The notes under the pieces: generated by a model
Told to the model about the DNA's origin: nothing
Seen by the model: the letters and a program-made list of their open reading frames with translations, nothing else
Databases searched by the model: none
Assembly: GCA_963921825.1 (NCBI GenBank)
Contig: OY997591.1
Span: forward strand, 36,415,825 to 36,479,824
Length of the DNA stretch: 64,000 nucleotides
Source: Erodium maritimum
Lineage: Eukaryota; Streptophyta; Magnoliopsida; Geraniales; Geraniaceae
Reading direction: 5' to 3'
Position numbers and translations under genes: made by a program
Shown: positions 48,035-59,039 of the stretch, one piece after another
How positions within the stretch are numbered: position 1 is the stretch's first letter
Layout of the letters: each line of letters starts with the position of its first letter

Positions 48035-51000
48035 TGTCACGCCCAAATTTCAGCGAACCGAACTCGGGACGCGAACATTTAAAACATAAAACACTTGAAA
48101 CCTGTTTTGAATAAAAACTCTGATATTTCCATTTAGTTAACAAAAATAATAGTATTTATAATACAAAAACGTCCCAACAATGGACAAGGTACAATATCCG
48201 TCACTAAACTCAACAAAATAAAGACCAGACTCCGCTCCTAGCTCCACAAGCTTCAAGAGCTAACCTAGTCCGTCCGGTGATCAATACCTGTAGGAAAAGC
48301 AGCTAGGGGTGAGCGTTCGCCCACCAGCACAGATAACAGACTGACTATGGCATAATTAGTAGATAAAGCCAGTAACACCAACCAAACCCAACACCGGGAC
48401 CACAGTCCCCAACTCAGGTACTCAACTGACCCACAACCCGTTACTTTCCTCAACAGACTCAAAACTCGATAAAGTAATGTAGACCCGACACAACTATCGA
48501 CGACCTCCTCCAAGGACACGATAGAAGGACTACACAACGCCAAACAAGATCACAAAGGATCGCACACCAGCTGCTCGGTAATCAATCCCAATCAGGTCCA
48601 GGATCGACCTATCACAATTCCTCGACACGAAGTCGGATCAGGCTGTCGACCTATCGCAATTCATCGACACTAAGTCGAATCAGGCTGTCGACCTATCGTA
48701 GTTCATCGCCACTAAGTCGGATCAGGCTGTCGACTTATCGCAGTTCATCGACACTAAGTCGGATCAGGCTGTCAACCTATCGCAGTTCATCGACACTAAG
48801 TCGGATCAAGCTGACGACCTATCGCAATTCATCGACACTAAGTCGGATCAGGCTGTCGACCTTTCGAACTCCCAACTTCAGGTAACCACAATCACAATCA
48901 CAGGCAAGTTCAATCACACAGGCACTCAAGGCCACTCAAGACACCTCAACAGTCAAGACTCGGGTTCAACAACCCCACGGGCACTCACTGCTACTCAAGA
49001 CACACCAACGGTCAAGAATCGGGTTCAACAACCCCACGGGCACTCACGGCCACTCAAGACACACCAACGGTCAAGACTCGGGCACTCACGGCCACCCAAG
49101 ACACCAATTTAAATAACACGGGCTCTCATGGCCACCCAAGACACCAACTTAAATAACACGGGCTCTCATGGCCACCCAAGACACCAATTTAAATAACACG
49201 GGCTCTCATGGCCACCCAAGACACCAATTTAAATAACACGGGCTCTCATGGCCACCCAAGACACCAATTTAAATACACGGGCTCTCATGGCCACTCAAGA
49301 CATAAATTAAGCAGTCAACCTCCGGGCATGGTCATATGCCTCCAGTAATTCTAATATCGCTAACTTCTTTTTTCCTACGACACTACTAAGTGTCACATGC
49401 TTTTCTCATAAACGCTACAATCCCGTATCATGCTTTTCTAATATATAAAAATAAACCTACTCAACCCACGACACCCCGGTGTCACATGCAATTCTACTAT
49501 TAACTTTCCCTAATCAGGGCCGAGATCCGGCTACTTTTCCCTACCTCGTAAATAATTCCAAAAGCGCTCCACTAAACATCGATGTGATCCCAGTCACTCG
49601 CCGAGCTTCCCTTTGCCTCGGTCTGCAGCACGATCTAAAAGAACACAAATTTATGGCACTTTTAAACTAGTACGAATAAACCGAAATTCAATAAACTTAA
49701 CGCCCAAACGTAACCCCGACAATGTCGATCACTCCCAAACTTCCCAATTACTCGACATTGTCGATAAAGGACCCTTAAGGGCCCGATTCGCACGACATGG
49801 CGAATCTGCCCGGTTTTTATAAATTGCCTTCCGGAGCTCCAAAAATTCCCGTTTTCGTTTCTACGGTCTAGAATAATTCAAGGAACCCAACGCACTTGAC
49901 GGAATCGAATTCCGACTTCTAAGTCAATTGATTAACGTTTAAAGTTTCTAAAACCCGTTAATTACAACTTCTCCAATTTAATTCCAGTTTTCGATTCGGT
50001 TAAGGATAAAAGGTCCGGGGAACGTTTTAAACCACCCGAACGTTAAAACCCGAGCACCCGAGCACCTGGGCCCCACCCAACCCACTTGGTCGTGCCCTAG
50101 GGTTCAAGGGGGGGGGGGCTCGGCGACCATGGTGGTAGCTGGTCCCAGCTCCGGCCAGTCACCCCATGGCCGGCCGGCCACCACCCACGGTGGCCGGAGC
50201 TCCTCCCGAGCCTCCGGTCCTCGGATGACGTCCAATAACACCTCCTACCACCTCTAAAACGTCTCCAACAAACCCCCAAACTCACTACAACCCTAACCCA
50301 TAGTTTTATACAAAACCCTAACTTTCCAAATTTAACAATACGAAGATCGGGTTAGGTCTTACCAACGAGGAAGACGAGGGGAAGACGATTTCTCTTTGTC
50401 TTGAGACGATCCAAAGGCTTGAAACCCTCCAAACCCTAGCTTTCCCTCTCTTCTCTCTTCTTCTTCTTCTTCTTCTCTCTGTAAACACTCTCTTCTTCTT
50501 TCTAATTTAAAACAACTAACTCCTTTTCTAATTTTTCTTCTCTTTTAACCCTATGGCCGGCCACACCTATTGTCCCATCTAGTTCCCCCCCAAAACTAAC
50601 ACCACCAAAATTAGGACAAGTGTCAAGGTGGGTCCCACACCTTTTGGAAAATATCTACTTGATATTTTCCAATCAGATTCGCGAAAAACGGACGTTTCGG
50701 GCCCTGAACGGGCACTTTTCCCAAGAAATTACGAAACTTGTCGGGCTACAAAGAAACGGCTCAACTAAGACCGCTGCGACGACGGCTAAGCTTTTTGGAT
50801 CCAAAACGGTCCTCGAATGGACCAAAACGTCGCTCGGTTGACTTTTCCAGCGAAAAGTCAACATTCCCTAAATTGATCAGAAAGTTGCCCTGAGTCCCCT
50901 GGAACTCATTTCGGTCGATAACAGGGTCAATTTAAGTCCGGTATGACCATCGGGGTCAAATTAGGTTAGATTAAGTGCCTGTCTTAAAAATTTTAAATTT

Positions 51001-51049
51001 TCCTGTTTTTCGCAGGTTTGACTGGCATTGACCGGAAGTGGTTATTACA
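48035..51049 (-). repeat. 5' LTR of the Ty3/gypsy element
   Basis: 3,015 bp, nearly identical to 39261-42260 and carrying the same two minisatellites (about 48600-48870 and 49080-49285) with slightly different copy numbers. Small length differences in these arrays explain part of the 15-bp LTR length difference. Confidence 0.93.
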
Positions 51050-51190
51050 TAAACACATTACTGGATTGGACATCCTTACACGTAACACTCCGTTCTATAC
51101 CCCCTCATCTTTTAAATTTATAAGTACAGTTGTGACTTGGGATGAGGTAGTCCCCTTTCTAGAGTTGAACTAGTGACTATGGGTAGTAGT
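51050..51190 (+). repeat. Right half of the split array monomer
   Basis: It contains ACACATTACTGGATTGG, CTTACACGTAA, GGGATGAGGTAGTC and TATGGGTAGTAGTGG, in the same order as the AT-rich end and start of the array monomer. It continues the piece at 39137-39260 and ends about 220 bp upstream of the TATA box of the 97-aa gene. Confidence 0.85.
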
Positions 51191-51410
51191 GGAGATAATC
51201 CCCTTTGTCTATTTGGTTTCCATTATCATTAAATTGTATATGAACTAATTTAAAAGAAAGGTATAAAGGAAATCCTGCCAAATCTTTCGAGCGGTGAACC
51301 ATTTATGAGCATGACGTGACAGGACGTCGGATATGCTCGAAACCCTAGCGGTTTCTAAGGATACGTGCTACGTAAATCTTCTAACTTCCCACGATGTCAA
51401 CATGATTTTC

Positions 51411-51418
51411 TATAAATA
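51411..51418 (+). promoter_or_regulatory. TATA box of the 97-aa gene
   Basis: TTCTATAAATAAATTTC lies about 75-80 bp upstream of the ATG at 51491. The leader is A-rich with no upstream ATG. Confidence 0.55.
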
Positions 51419-51490
51419 AATTTCTATCTCACATATAATCTTCACATACTACTAGATTCTTTAACAAAACAGACGAAAGCAATTTGCAAT

Positions 51491-51784
51491 ATGGACCGTG
51501 ATGATGTCAAAGACGCAACAGACGTGGGTGGACTTAGTTCTCCACTGGAGCGCGCAAAAGCAACACTCCGTCGAGTCGCCCACAACCGCCGTGAGCTGGA
51601 GTTCAAGCACATCATGGGTAGAATTCTTCGCGCTCAAGTTCAACTGATGCGCCAGATGTATGCGATGGGTGAGATCAACACAGATGGCTGGCCGGGTGAG
51701 GACATTGCTGCGCACGAGGCCCTGTTGGCGGAGCATGCAGCTCTCTATGCCTCTATCTTCCATGTGGTCCCTCCCGTAGTCTAG
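51491..51784 (+). CDS. Small orphan protein, 97 aa
   Basis: A complete frame from ATG to TAG, with a TATA box 75-80 bp upstream and AATGAA-type signals about 90 bp after the stop. The protein is predicted mostly helical: residues about 17-55 (ERAKATLRRVAHNRRELEFK, then a run with RAQVQLMRQMYAMGEI) and about 66-90 (DIAAHEALLAEHAALYASIF), with heptad-like spacing. There is no signal peptide or membrane span, and I do not recognise a family. One array monomer lies just upstream and a Mutator-like 3' end fragment lies just downstream. It is the best-preserved small gene in the window. Confidence 0.55.
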   Translation: MDRDDVKDATDVGGLSSPLERAKATLRRVAHNRRELEFKHIMGRILRAQVQLMRQMYAMGEINTDGWPGEDIAAHEALLAEHAALYASIFHVVPPVV

Positions 51785-51914
51785 AATTTACGAATGTAAA
51801 ACCATGCACACCCTTTTGTTTTAAGGTTCTAATAGTGTTCTATTATAGAACATTAGGTATGCTTATCATCAATGAAATGGACCACCTTTTGTTTGAATAC
51901 ATCAGTCTACGACC

Positions 51915-52080
51915 ATCTTTTTGGTCGTCCAACTTGTTTAATTGGTCCCCCGACTTATGAATAGGTCTTCTAACAACAACCAACTGAATGTTTGTTTGTT
52001 TTGTTTAATAATACAACACAACACAAGATTATAAATTCCGGAGCTTCGGACATGTTCTCATGTTCTCTTGGTTCATGTAG
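51915..52080 (-). mobile_element. Mutator-like element 3' end fragment
   Basis: This stretch repeats the 3' end of the Mutator-like element at 53735-53880 (shared AATTGGTCCCCCGACTTATG, AATAATACAACACAACACA and GGAGCTTCGG). Read on the minus strand it still encodes RTCPKLRNL, the last residues of the transposase zinc-knuckle tail, then a stop. It is a separate, mostly deleted copy. Confidence 0.65.
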
Positions 52081-52380
52081 AAGAAAGAGAACGGTTCATA
52101 TTAGATGTTTTTAACCTTTTTTGTTAGGGTTTGGGTTAATCAAGTTATTTGTATTCTGCACTCTCTCTCTTTCTATTGTCCGTGTATGGTGTTTTTGTAT
52201 TTTAAAATTATATTTCTGAATTACTATATACTTATATTTTTATAATTTCCTCTATTTAGTTATAAAATATATTCTTATTTAATATATTATTTACATTTGG
52301 ATATTACATTAATTTAAAGTTTTAAGTTTAGTTATCTATAAAATTATTATTGCTAAAGAGAAGTCGACAAACACTTAACC

Positions 52381-53334
52381 GATTCATCTTCTCTCCCCAC
52401 ACTAACAATCACAACCCTTCATCTTCATCGATTCATCTTCTCTCCCGACACTAACAGTCACAACCCTTCATCTTCATCCCTTATGTAGTTCAAATCCTTC
52501 TTCTTCCCAACCTCTGTCCCTCCCTGTCTCCCATTTGGACGCACGTCCCCGTCGAACTGAACCGGCCTCACCCTCTCTATCTGGTATGTAAGTTCCGACA
52601 AGGTCACCGTCATGTCGTTCTTCTTTCTTGTGTGAGGTAAGTATAGACTTTAAATTTACATACTCGATCGAGATATTACATGTCGTAGTTAATAAAACTT
52701 TGTAGTATACTTGTATAGTTTTGAATCCATTTGAGTTATCTGTAATGTACCTACCTATTTGTATTGACAATCATTAACAGATTAAGGTTTAAGGTCTATA
52801 CAAACAGATACGAAACCATATCTCTAACACATAATGATACAGACTTGTTTTTATTAAATATGGACAGGGCATTGCTTGCATAATGTCGGATCGGGACAAC
52901 AACGTACAAGTTTTAGACCCTAAGGCTGAGCGCTACTAGCGACGCATGGGACTGGGTATTGTCCTGAGGCCACCCCGCCATATTCGGAGGATGGTGATAC
53001 CTGCTCAACGTGGTCAACATGTTCAACCTCCTCCGCCTGAGGTGAATATCAATATTGTAAATCCCCCAGAGCCAGTAGAGCGGGAAGTGATAGCTGATGC
53101 ACATGGTCAACATGTTCAACCTCCGCCTGAGGTCAATCTAGATAGTCCCCCAGAGCCAGTAGAGCAGGACGATCAAGATGCAGTGATAGCTGCATTGTTG
53201 AAGGAGTTTGGGCAGGAGATAGAGGAAGAACGAAGCCATGTTCTCAGCAAAGAAGAAGAGGAGGAGCGTTATCGAGTCATTACCGGCTTATTCAAGGACT
53301 TTGAGCAAGAAACTAAGAAGGAGTAATTGTCCGG
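52381..53334 (+). CDS. Small gene with a leader intron and an internal duplication
   Basis: A probable leader exon ends at TGTGAG|GTAAGTA (52636) and a GGACAG acceptor (52866-52867) starts the coding exon. The first ATG after it is 52883, but that frame meets TAG at 52937-52939. The same frame then stays open from an ATG at 52946 to 53326 (126 aa). The protein has two copies of a segment like HGQHVQPPPEVN...PPEPVE (residues about 23-45 and 52-73) and an acidic helical C-terminus (LLKEFGQEIEEERS, LFKDFEQETKKE). Either 52946 is the true start or the gene has taken a stop. The leader holds a 49-bp tandem duplication (52381-52478). The family is unknown. Confidence 0.45.
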
Positions 53335-53339
53335 TTTTG

Positions 53340-53734
53340 ACTATTCCATACAAATATTATTATTAATTATTTCTTGGTATGTATGACATTATTGGATGAT
53401 ACGACTTGGAATGAATGATTTTCTTATGTATGTATGGATTTGTTTACTATTATTATGACTTGGAGTTGGACAATGACTTTATTATGTATGTTTCAGCTAT
53501 TGTTATAGTTAGATAGGGGTGCATGGATATCTCGACCGTCATGCAGGTATGCTGACGATCAACCGCATTGAATGTCGGGCAGGATAGAATATGTCTCGAT
53601 CAACCACCTGGCCTGACAGGATGAAGCAGGGAAAATAGATCTGACCGGTCGACCTTTTACGAGGGTCGGTTAAGATAAAAAATTGAGCTGGCCGGCCAAT
53701 ATTCTTTGCACAATTCACAACACAACAACAAATC
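53340..53734. other. 3' flank with a short monomer-like piece
   Basis: AT-rich 3' flank of the small gene up to about 53530. At about 53640-53705, GACCGGTCGACC, GGGTCGGTTAAG and GCTGGCCGGCCAATATTC resemble words from the middle part of the array monomer. The match is short and fits a decayed monomer. Confidence 0.35.
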
Positions 53735-55800
53735 AATTCCAACCTTTTTAATTGGTCCCCCGACTTATGAATAGGTCAGCCAACAACAACCAACCGAATG
53801 TTTTTGTTTAATAATACAACACAACACAACACATGTATAAATTTCGGAGCTTCGGGCATGTTCTCTTGTTATGACCAGGAGTCTCACATTGTCCACATTT
53901 CCATTTACGTATCGGATCTGGGATGGGGATGAAAAACTCACCTCTGGATGGAATCCTGTTTTCTTGTAGTCTACCATGCGTTTGTTCGAACTTTGGAGGG
54001 AGAACCGTTATAAATTCTTCTTCCTAATCAACATCCCAAGCAGATTTTCGTGACACTGGATAAATGACTTTGCTATAAGCAAGCGCCTAAGTATCGCCCG
54101 AGTAGTACTTAGAACACAAACCATAAGCATCAATTTCAGCATCCTTGCAACATGCACATGCATGAACACAAGGAATTTTATCGATGTCAAACACACGACA
54201 ACTGCATTTGTTATCCCCCAAATCTACTATAGCGTCATCGTCTGTACCTGTAACCTTTAACTGCAGTCGGCTGAGTCGTGTTGGATGCAATGTAATCCCT
54301 TCATTGTTCCTCTCTGTCACAATAGCGTCTATCTTGGGTGTTAAAGGTGTTCCTACTACTTTACCCATTTTTCTTATGACATGGAAACGTTTTTTGAACC
54401 ACTCACTTACTTTTTCCTGCATAGCATTTAACAATGAAATTGTCGGTTTCTTCCTCGCTTTAACTATTGCCGCGTTTATAGACTCTGAACTATTCGTCGT
54501 CAGGATGTTGTATCGAGCACCTTGCAAGTGAGATCTCCCCCATTTACTTAGCTCTATATTTGTTCCTTCAAGATAATTTGCGGCTTTCTCAAACCTTCTT
54601 CTGAAAGTTGCGTAAGCTTCATTAAATTTGCTCATCATGTAGGCTTCGGCAACTTCTGTGAATAATTTATGGAGACCGTCATCTTTGCGTTTACGTTTGC
54701 CTTTGCCTTTGCCTTTTCTTTTGTCTTTGTCTTTGTCTTTGCCATGGAGTTTCACATTTTGGTAGAGATGCCAGCTACAATGTCCATATTGAGCGTTTGG
54801 GTAGACAGCATCAACTGCATTGATGATACTTCTATGTCTATCAAAAATGATGACTAACTCGTCTGTGTCGTCTGGAATCAACGCTTTTAACTTGTGAAGA
54901 ACCATGACCATGAAGTGTCATTATCTTTGTCAACCACAGCCCAAGCAATAGGATATTGGTGGTAGTTACCATCATGTGTTGTTGCTATTATCATTACCCC
55001 TTTGTACTTTGTCTTCAGCCAAGTACCATCCGCTGCAATAACCTTTCTCATGCAAGATATGAAGCTGTCAATGTATGGCTTATATGCTATAAAAACATAT
55101 TTAATTCTATTCTCTGAATCCACCTCCAGATGAGTTACCGCGCCTTTTTCATTCATCTTTTAAACCATGTCCAAATATCTTGGTAGAAGTTCATAACTTG
55201 ACTCAAGATCCCCTTCAAGTTTACTTTTTGTAACTAATCCCACCTTCCAAGCTGTCCAGTAGTTTAGGGGAACGCCTCTACTTTGGAAAAATTCTTGAAT
55301 TTGTTTAGGGGAAGGATTATGGGTTACATAGCCAAACTATTTAATAAGCATGTCAGAAAGTGTATCCGTAATTATGTGAGTATCTTCTGTCGTTTGCTCA
55401 CTTACCAAACAAGTGTGAGTAGGCTCGTAAGTTCTTATGGAGAAGCTATCTTCACCCTTCCTTCTTGCTGCACGCACGAACCATTTACAATTCACACCTT
55501 TGTACTTCACAACATACAACGTCTGATTTGATCTGTCAGTCTTTATCTTAGACTTATCAGAAACTGAAATATCCACACACTTCTTTAGCACCGCTTCCTT
55601 GTTCGGAAACTCTTGACCAATTACCAAATCTTCCGGAAACTCTTGGTCTTCTTGAACATACTCCACCATTTGAAACTCATGGTTTTCTTCTTCTCCTTCT
55701 TGGACATCATACGATCTTTCATGTGGTGGTGCCCCCCTAGGAGATGATGCTACTTCAGATTCCACTCGAGTTCGCATGCGTTCAGATTTAGGTTCATGTC
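53735..55800 (-). pseudogene. Mutator-like (MULE) transposase, decayed
   Basis: The minus-strand coding remnant starts near 55777 with an N-terminal MuDR-type DNA-binding domain (CKWFVRAARRKGEDSFSIRT, EPTHTC). The DDE core follows at about 55156-54600 (AADGTWLKTKYKGVMII, ISIDRH-like FDRHRSIINAV, YGHCSWHLYQNVK). A SWIM zinc finger lies at about 54210-54140 (CSCRVFDIDKIPCVHACACC) and a CCHC-like tail at about 53900-53850 (CGQCETPGHNKRTCP). The frame is broken by stops near 55325 and 55160 and by a frame change near 54900, with another stop in the tail. A lysine/aspartate run (GKDKDKDKRKGKGKGKRK) sits inside the core. Clear terminal inverted repeats are not seen, so it may be a non-TIR MULE or have lost its ends. 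Confidence 0.85.
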
Positions 55801-56470
55801 ACAACCCCAATGTTTGATTTACAACCAAAACCAATTATTGTTGCACCAAGGCTTGTGAAAGCTGATTTACAAGCCTTGTAGGATGCATACCAGCCACCCT
55901 ACGAATGACAACCACATTGCAGAGAATATGAACCATATGAACAACATTCAAACAACATTCATGGAATATTCAAAACAACATGGAAAATTCATGGAAAATT
56001 CAAACAACATGGCTAGCTAATGAAGCAATTTCAGTACAACTAATTTCCCCAATCAATTCAACCCTTAACAGAATTCAAACAACAGTTCATGAAGCAAATT
56101 CATTAAGCAAACCTTAAAAACCCCAACATCAGGTCGAACCCACACTAAAACCCTAAAACCCCCAACAATATGAATCAGAGCGCTTACGTCTGGATGAATC
56201 GGAGCAACAGAAGTTGATCAAGAGCTGCTCCACAGAAATCGATCAACTGCTCCATAGAAATCGATCAAGCGTTGCGACTCTGGCGTCGTTTGAAGAAGAA
56301 GATGGTCCGATTCTGAAGGTCTTGACGAAGAAAGTGAAGACTGAAGAACGATTTCTTCAGTCTCGACGATGAAATTGAAGAGAGAAGACGATGGTACGAA
56401 CCAAAAATATGAACCATATTGAACAAAAAAAATTTAGGGCAAAATAGAACTTTCACATTCAACACTAACG
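55801..56470 (-). other. Probable 5' part of the Mutator-like element
   Basis: The stretch is continuous with the transposase on its 5' side. It holds a simple repeat region at 55930-56015 (AACAACATGG and AAATTCATGG words) and a CT-rich stretch on the minus strand at about 56280-56400, compatible with leader and promoter. No terminal repeat is recognised. Confidence 0.3.
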
Positions 56471-56973
56471 TCCGTTAACCCTATTGTTTGGAATGGAAAT
56501 TAAGTTTTGGTCAAAGTTTCTACATGAGAATATTAGTTTGGTTGGGTTAGGATTTGAGAATTTCCAATAGGTTGGAGGTAGGACTTGGACTAACCCCTTT
56601 ATTTTCCTACAAGAGCTATAAGCACTTCAAGCATTGCTTCCTCGAGTAAACCTAGTATCATACAAGAGAGAAACCGTGGAACAAAAACGGGTTGTGAATA
56701 GGAATGTGTATAAGAAAGTGTGTTGTGATTAAACTCAAAACCCACAAATCAATTGAAACCTTCTAAGCAAAATCAAATGTTTATCATCAATCTAATAGCC
56801 CAATACCTTAAATCAAACCAATGATGATCACAAGCAATAAATCAATTTTAATTCATAGCCAGCAATTAATAAACCGATTATTTATACTAAAAATTAGTTC
56901 ATAAAAAAACAAATTCGTAATACTATGTAACCAAAATTGTGTACCAAATCAATATTAGGAATAAACACCAGAG
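56471..56973. other. Intergenic AT-rich DNA
   Basis: I see no gene, transposon end or RNA gene in this stretch. Confidence 0.4.
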
Positions 56974-57984
56974 TGTTAGTCTTAGTGCCCGTAGTTCAAT
57001 CCTTAATGTCCAAATGTAGATATCATCGTTAGCAATAAAATTAAAGTGGCTTTATATTACTTATGCGTTGGAGTAATATATCGATGTGTGCTCTGATCTA
57101 TGCCCACAATGCGAATAGAACCGTAGATCGAGATAGATCACACTCGATGGGTCCCTACTCAACAAAGCTTCACTAGAAGCGACTAGTATGAAAGATGGCT
57201 CTTTATGGATTACGTTCTGTTAGTCATTGGAATGAGATTCCGGAGTCTGATCATAGATATCATGTGGGACATGATATTGGACGACCCGCCCTGACTATGT
57301 GGCATAGATTAAGTCATGAACATATTCAGTGTCGTAGCTTGTCATGTATCCTTAGACCAAGGAGTCTTTGTGATCGCTATGTAGTCAAAAACTGAGTTTG
57401 ACCTAAGCCTAACGTTGTCCGTAACAAGGCTTCCATAACGGCCAGGATTGGCTTGGGGACGGGCTACATGAGTGACACGAAAGAAAGCTAAGGGATTTAT
57501 CCCTCATACTAAGGTATGGGAAAGATATCGGTACTCGGCCACTTAATCGAAAGTCACTGAAAGAATAGCATGGCCAAGCACATGATACTTGTCCCATGCC
57601 TTTAGTTGGACAAGTATGGGGTTTGTTATGTTTAAGTCATCTTTTTTCAACATAACAAACACAAGACAAGAATAGGAAACACAACTTCTCCCTGCTCTCC
57701 ATGGCAATTTCAGCCAACGCAAGCTTTCATCTCCATTTTGTGTTCTTGAGTCCTCAAAGAGAAGAACTACGTGGGTTTGATTCCCATGTGGATACTAGGC
57801 GTCTTGGAGACTCAAGCCAATCATTCGTTACCCGGTGTTCTTGTTTTTGGTAAGAAATAGTGCTGAATGTTTCTCTTGTGAATCCATTCTTTGTTAGTTG
57901 TTTCATGGTTTTTATCGTCTCTTGGTTTTCATTGATTTTCCAGTGCGAGTTGGTTCATCTCCAAACCTACCTCGAGACCCAACA
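56974..57984 (+). mobile_element. Solo copia LTR with target duplication
   Basis: A single LTR of the 8433-16866 copia family in the opposite orientation, running TGTTAGTCTTAGTGCCC to CTCGAGACCCAACA. It is flanked on both sides by CAGAG (56969-56973 and 57985-57989), a perfect 5-bp target duplication. No internal element sequence is present, so it is a solo LTR left by LTR-LTR recombination. It is shorter than the family's 1.69 kb, so it is broken as well. Confidence 0.88.
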
Positions 57985-57989
57985 CAGAG

Positions 57990-59035
57990 CACCTAAAATA
58001 GACACCACAGCTTTTATCCGGCAGCCACAACCTCATCGCTCTGCCATTGGTCACTACAGCCGTGAGAACGCGTGAGGACGACGAAGGTCGTGGTTCCTCT
58101 CGGTTGTGAACTTCTTCTGCAACACATGAGCCAAAATCGACACCTGAATCTACATACCTCACCAACCCTTTTTCCTGTTCAATACACGACTACGACCTGC
58201 CGAAAAATGAGAGAAGGAAGGTCGGAGAACCACGAGTTCTATCCTAGAGAACACACGCTCTGCGACCCTCCCTTCTATCCGTTCTTTAGTCCTACATCGA
58301 TTAGCGGCAAGAAAATCATGACGACTGATGGCTAGGAAATCACGGCAACTGGCGGCTGGTTGAAATCATGCGGTAGAGGAAGCTTAGGCAGAGAAAGCGT
58401 GAACGAACTAGGAACCTTCTTAAGATTTTAGATAAAATATATAGATTTTTTTGACATGTAAACGATTGATATTATATATTGCAAAATATAAAAGATAAAA
58501 ACACCAACCACCGTCGAAATAAGAGTACTGGAAAATAAATGCTGACAAAAGTAAGGTACGATAAAAGTAAATCTGACTCATTGAACCGAACCTTTCGCTG
58601 ATACGTTCAGAAAGGGGTACTGCGGTAGCATCGAGAGACATTGACACAGCTAATCTGACCTGCAAGGTAGGGTTGTGTAGACCCATTTTTGGATTGGTAC
58701 TACATTGGACTGGTTACTCCTCCAAGATGCCAACGTGCGTCGTCCTCCCTGAAGTGATAAAAATAGGGCTCCTAAACGCGGAATTGCTGGCCCCCGAGAA
58801 GGTATAGGGGTATCTTGCCTGATCTTGTTGAAACCTCTTCCACCATACGTCCAGTAGGGCGATGATATCGATCAACCCCCCACTGGACACCTCAGACTCA
58901 TTCTGTGAGGCGAGGGTGCTTATTGTTTGGTCTCGATGGAAGGTATGAACACATACTTGCAGCATAAATAACTCGAGACCATGCCATAGAACACTACCAA
59001 ATATTAGATACACAAAAGAATAAACAATATGAATG
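57990..59035. other. Unassigned stretch
   Basis: Sequence next to the solo LTR is GC-richer and has short open frames in both directions without recognisable motifs. At about 58560-58990 the minus strand has frames with LIDIIALLDVWWKRF and SLDATAVPLSERISERFGS, which look like real protein text but match no family I can name. They could be part of a decayed transposon, possibly linked to the LINE piece to the right. Confidence 0.25.
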
Positions 59036-59039
59036 TATC

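Larger units (their letters stand above)
39261..51049 (-). mobile_element. Ty3/gypsy chromovirus (Tekay/Del-like), two 3.0-kb LTRs, broken
   Basis: An 11,789-bp element on the minus strand with TG...CA LTRs (39261-42260 and 48035-51049), a tRNA-Met primer site next to the right LTR and a purine tract (about 42262-42276) next to the left LTR. Parts in minus order: leader about 47.07-48.02 kb; gag about 46.0-47.06 kb with a CX2CX4HX4C knuckle near 45.9 kb (CFRCGRVGHTMAWC); protease about 45.4-45.7 kb; reverse transcriptase and RNase H about 43.9-45.4 kb ([12 protein letters not shown] type motif, FVDDILIYS); integrase about 42.6-43.8 kb ([23 protein letters not shown]); and a C-terminal chromodomain-like end about 42.3-42.5 kb (VRVQWKHHGIESTWERED). 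The coding part is broken in roughly five or six places. LTRs differ by about 1-2 percent by eye, which suggests less than about 1-1.5 million years. The flanks TAAAA and TAAAC look like a slightly altered 5-bp target duplication. Confidence 0.93.

Noticed and set aside
57195-57395. 66-codon plus frame with histidine/arginine-rich text
   Set aside because: It lies wholly within the solo copia LTR, and the same text appears in minus orientation at 38.5 and 60.1 kb.
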